The position numbers and the translations under genes were made by a program. A DNA stretch of 64,000 bases, from assembly GCA_025738555.1 (NCBI GenBank), contig JAOVFP010000017.1, positions 806,001 through 870,000 on the forward strand. The letters are read 5' to 3'. This document shows, piece by piece, positions 62,332-64,000 of this stretch (positions within the stretch are counted from its first letter, which is position 1; the number at the start of each line of letters is the position of its first letter). Under the pieces are notes generated by a model. The model was not told where the DNA came from. It searched no databases and worked only from the letters and a program-made list of their open reading frames with translations. This stretch comes from Cyathus striatus. Taxonomy: Eukaryota > Basidiomycota > Agaricomycetes > Agaricales > Nidulariaceae.

Positions 62332-63060
62332 ATGATCACACAAATGCTATGCAATAGCATCAAAGAAAATCAAAAAGACTGGGTGGAACACTTACCAGCC
62401 ATAGAATTTGCTATGAACTCTGCTCAATCTGAAACCACTGGATTTTCACCATTTTTCTTGAACTATGGCCACACGCCATGCACCATGATATGGGAAGATC
62501 AAAGTGAATACCCTGGTGTCTGAAAATTCGCTCTGAAGATGAAGGAAGCAGTCATGAGTGCACATGACACTATCATCAAAGCCAGAACTCATCAAACCTT
62601 GTATGTGAACCAAAAGTGTCACAGCTCTGAGCTTGCAATTGGAGACTTAGTATACCTGTCCACCAAGAATTTGAAACTGCCTAAAAAGAGGGCATGCAAA
62701 CTCATACCTAAGTACATTGGACCTTTTCGCATTTTGAAAGTAATAACCCCAGGAGCATCCTATAAACTCAAGCTATCACCTGAATTGAAATCAAGAGGCA
62801 TACATGATGTGTTCCATGTGTCAGTTTTAAGAATCCACATACCCAATGATGATTGACATTTTCCTGGATGCCAAATCCATCAAATACCTGGCCTAGGAGA
62901 ATCCCCAGCTGAGTGGAGTGTCAATCATATCATATCTCATTATGGCAAGGGCCTTGATGCACAATTCGAAGTCTTATGGTCAATGGGCAATGTCAGCTGG
63001 GCACCATATGCTGAGGTTGGCCATCTGAATGCGATGGATGAATACTGTGAAGCAATGGGG
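62332..63060 (+). pseudogene. pol, integrase end and chromodomain
   Basis: Continuation of the integrase after the insertion: [30 protein letters not shown], then the GPF/Y-like LIPKYIGPFRILKV and HDVFHVSVLRIHIPNDD. TGA codons occur at 62521 and 62854; both are arginine in relatives as I remember them. From about 62911 a chromodomain-like segment (EWSVNHIISHYGKGLDAQFE, WSMGNVSWAPYAEV, LNAMDEYCEAMGI) follows, which in such elements directs integration to heterochromatin. Confidence 0.78.
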
Positions 63061-64000
63061 ATCAGCAGCCTGAAAAAATTGCCTGCAGGTAAATCCAAGT
63101 CTGACTTACCACCTGATATCACTCTAGGAGTATCCTGCTGCATGATGGTGTTGAGCAAATGCATACATATGCCTAACACAAGGTATAACCAGCAAAATCA
63201 ATTAAAATCAGTTGAAAATCAGAATGTAAGAATAAGAAACTTACCCCCCAAGTCTCATTCACATTCCTCCCTTTGTTACATCATGGAACACACCGCTGTT
63301 ATTGAATTTTCCAATGCTGAGTGCAGCCTCTGGGTGAATTTTTCGGACACTCTTTGCGCATTTGCTGATGGACGTGGTTCTCACCCAGGCTCGCCACCTT
63401 GTGGTTATGGCATCTACCTGTGTACACATTCTAGTGCCGCTGATCCAAGCCAGTGCCCAGTTCCACCCGCTCCAGCTATGCCAATGGCCATTGAGCATGC
63501 TATGGGTGATATTAATCTGTCAGCTGCAGGATTGCACATGATTTTGGATGCACAGAATACTGCTTACCAAACTATTATGAGCAGTATGTGCTTGCCTCCT
63601 AACCCGGATCCGCACTGATTCCCTCATCAGTACACACCTCGCAACTGGAGGGGCCAAAACTTCAAATTTCCTCATACCCCCTGGAAGTCTGACAAAGGCC
63701 CACAAGCACCCAACAAGAGTCTGCAAGGTGAGTCCGTTTCTAAACAAACGAAGACAGCTAATAAAATGTTAGACACTATTGCAGACAGGCTTAACAACAT
63801 ACCTAAACTGCTGGGAAAGCCTGCACACAAATGAGGCCGGCACAACAGGAAGACAGCCAGTAAGCCTTCCACAGTGCCACAGAAATCCAAAGCCACTCCC
63901 AAGTTGGAAGAGGACATGAAAGCACTGGTCACAAGTGGCAGTGCTTTGCTGGACACGACCACTGACCATGATATGACCATTGATGACATGGCTGAGTACT
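63061..64000 (+). pseudogene. open region after the chromodomain, unknown
   Basis: The pol frame stays open past the chromodomain to 63618 (TGA). After it, in the same frame, the sequence is coherent again up to the window edge with one more TGA near 63831. Readable parts are Cys/Ala/Pro-rich (CPVPPAPAMPMAIEHAMGD) and later basic and Ser/Lys-rich (NKSLQGESVSKQTKTANKML). I recognise no domain. It could be a C-terminal extension of pol or a separate accessory protein; the end lies outside the window. Confidence 0.5.

Larger units (their letters stand above)
52505..64000 (+). mobile_element. chromodomain-type Ty3 retrotransposon, degenerate, running off the window
   Basis: Order: LTR (52505-53055), leader, gag, protease, reverse transcriptase, RNase H, integrase, chromodomain-like segment and a further open region to the window end. 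The 3' LTR is not in the window. The element is broken by many TGA stops, several frameshifts and an insertion at 59306-62327. It is inserted in one of the SINE-like repeats. Confidence 0.93.

Noticed and set aside
63520..63989. Minus-strand frames at the window end
   Set aside because: Opposite to the continuing pol-frame sequence of the Ty3 element; hydrophobic shadow frames without a domain.

Overview
The window looks like a gene-poor, transposon-rich stretch of a basidiomycete (Agaricomycete) genome. Three things point there: short GT-AG introns of roughly 50-95 bases in almost every gene; the fusion of spermidine synthase to saccharopine dehydrogenase, a known basidiomycete gene arrangement; and the gene families present (F-box, BTB, CFEM, GMC oxidoreductases, chromodomain Ty3 elements). 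All identities come from reading the sequence and from memory of the families; no search was run.

Layout. Bases 1-303 are the end of a Ty3-type LTR. From 1.3 to 11.1 kb lie host genes: a frameshifted F-box gene (+), a CFEM GPI-anchored protein (-), a small membrane protein (-) and two tandem BTB genes (-), the second broken by an 11-bp duplication. From 12.0 to 30.1 kb is one spermidine synthase-saccharopine dehydrogenase gene split in its third exon by a 15.4-kb Ty3/gypsy retrotransposon (12452-27885) with a TCCT target duplication. That element has gag, protease and pol in three successive frames with slippery heptamers at both junctions. Between pol and the 3' LTR it carries about 4.3 kb of antisense, mostly spliced genes, one with exact Zn(II)2Cys6 cysteine spacing. 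Its 3' LTR is itself split by a 1.36-kb solo-LTR-like insertion.

From 31.0 to 41.2 kb come a second, intact F-box gene (+), a JJJ1/DNAJC21-like J-protein (-) and a tandem pair of secreted GMC oxidoreductases (-), of which the second copy is intact and the first carries a 1-bp frameshift. From 41.9 to 52.5 kb is a transposon graveyard: a three-level nest of TIR elements, further MITEs with TA or TAA duplications, and repeated about 288-bp units with tRNA-like promoter boxes on the minus strand. One 602-codon membrane-protein gene (45203-47011) sits among them. From 52.5 kb to the end is a second, chromodomain-type Ty3 element, interrupted in its integrase by an LTR-like insertion that in turn holds a Mutator-like DNA transposon.

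The reading-frame stops inside both Ty3 elements are mostly TGA, several at positions where relatives have arginine, and other arginines have become cysteine or histidine. This fits C-to-T decay at CpG sites, as expected of methylated or RIP-like-silenced repeats. The antisense genes F and G stay open against this background. The saccharopine dehydrogenase half of the split host gene is also open, whereas its spermidine synthase half has lost key catalytic and cofactor residues. These contrasts are the most interesting features of the window.
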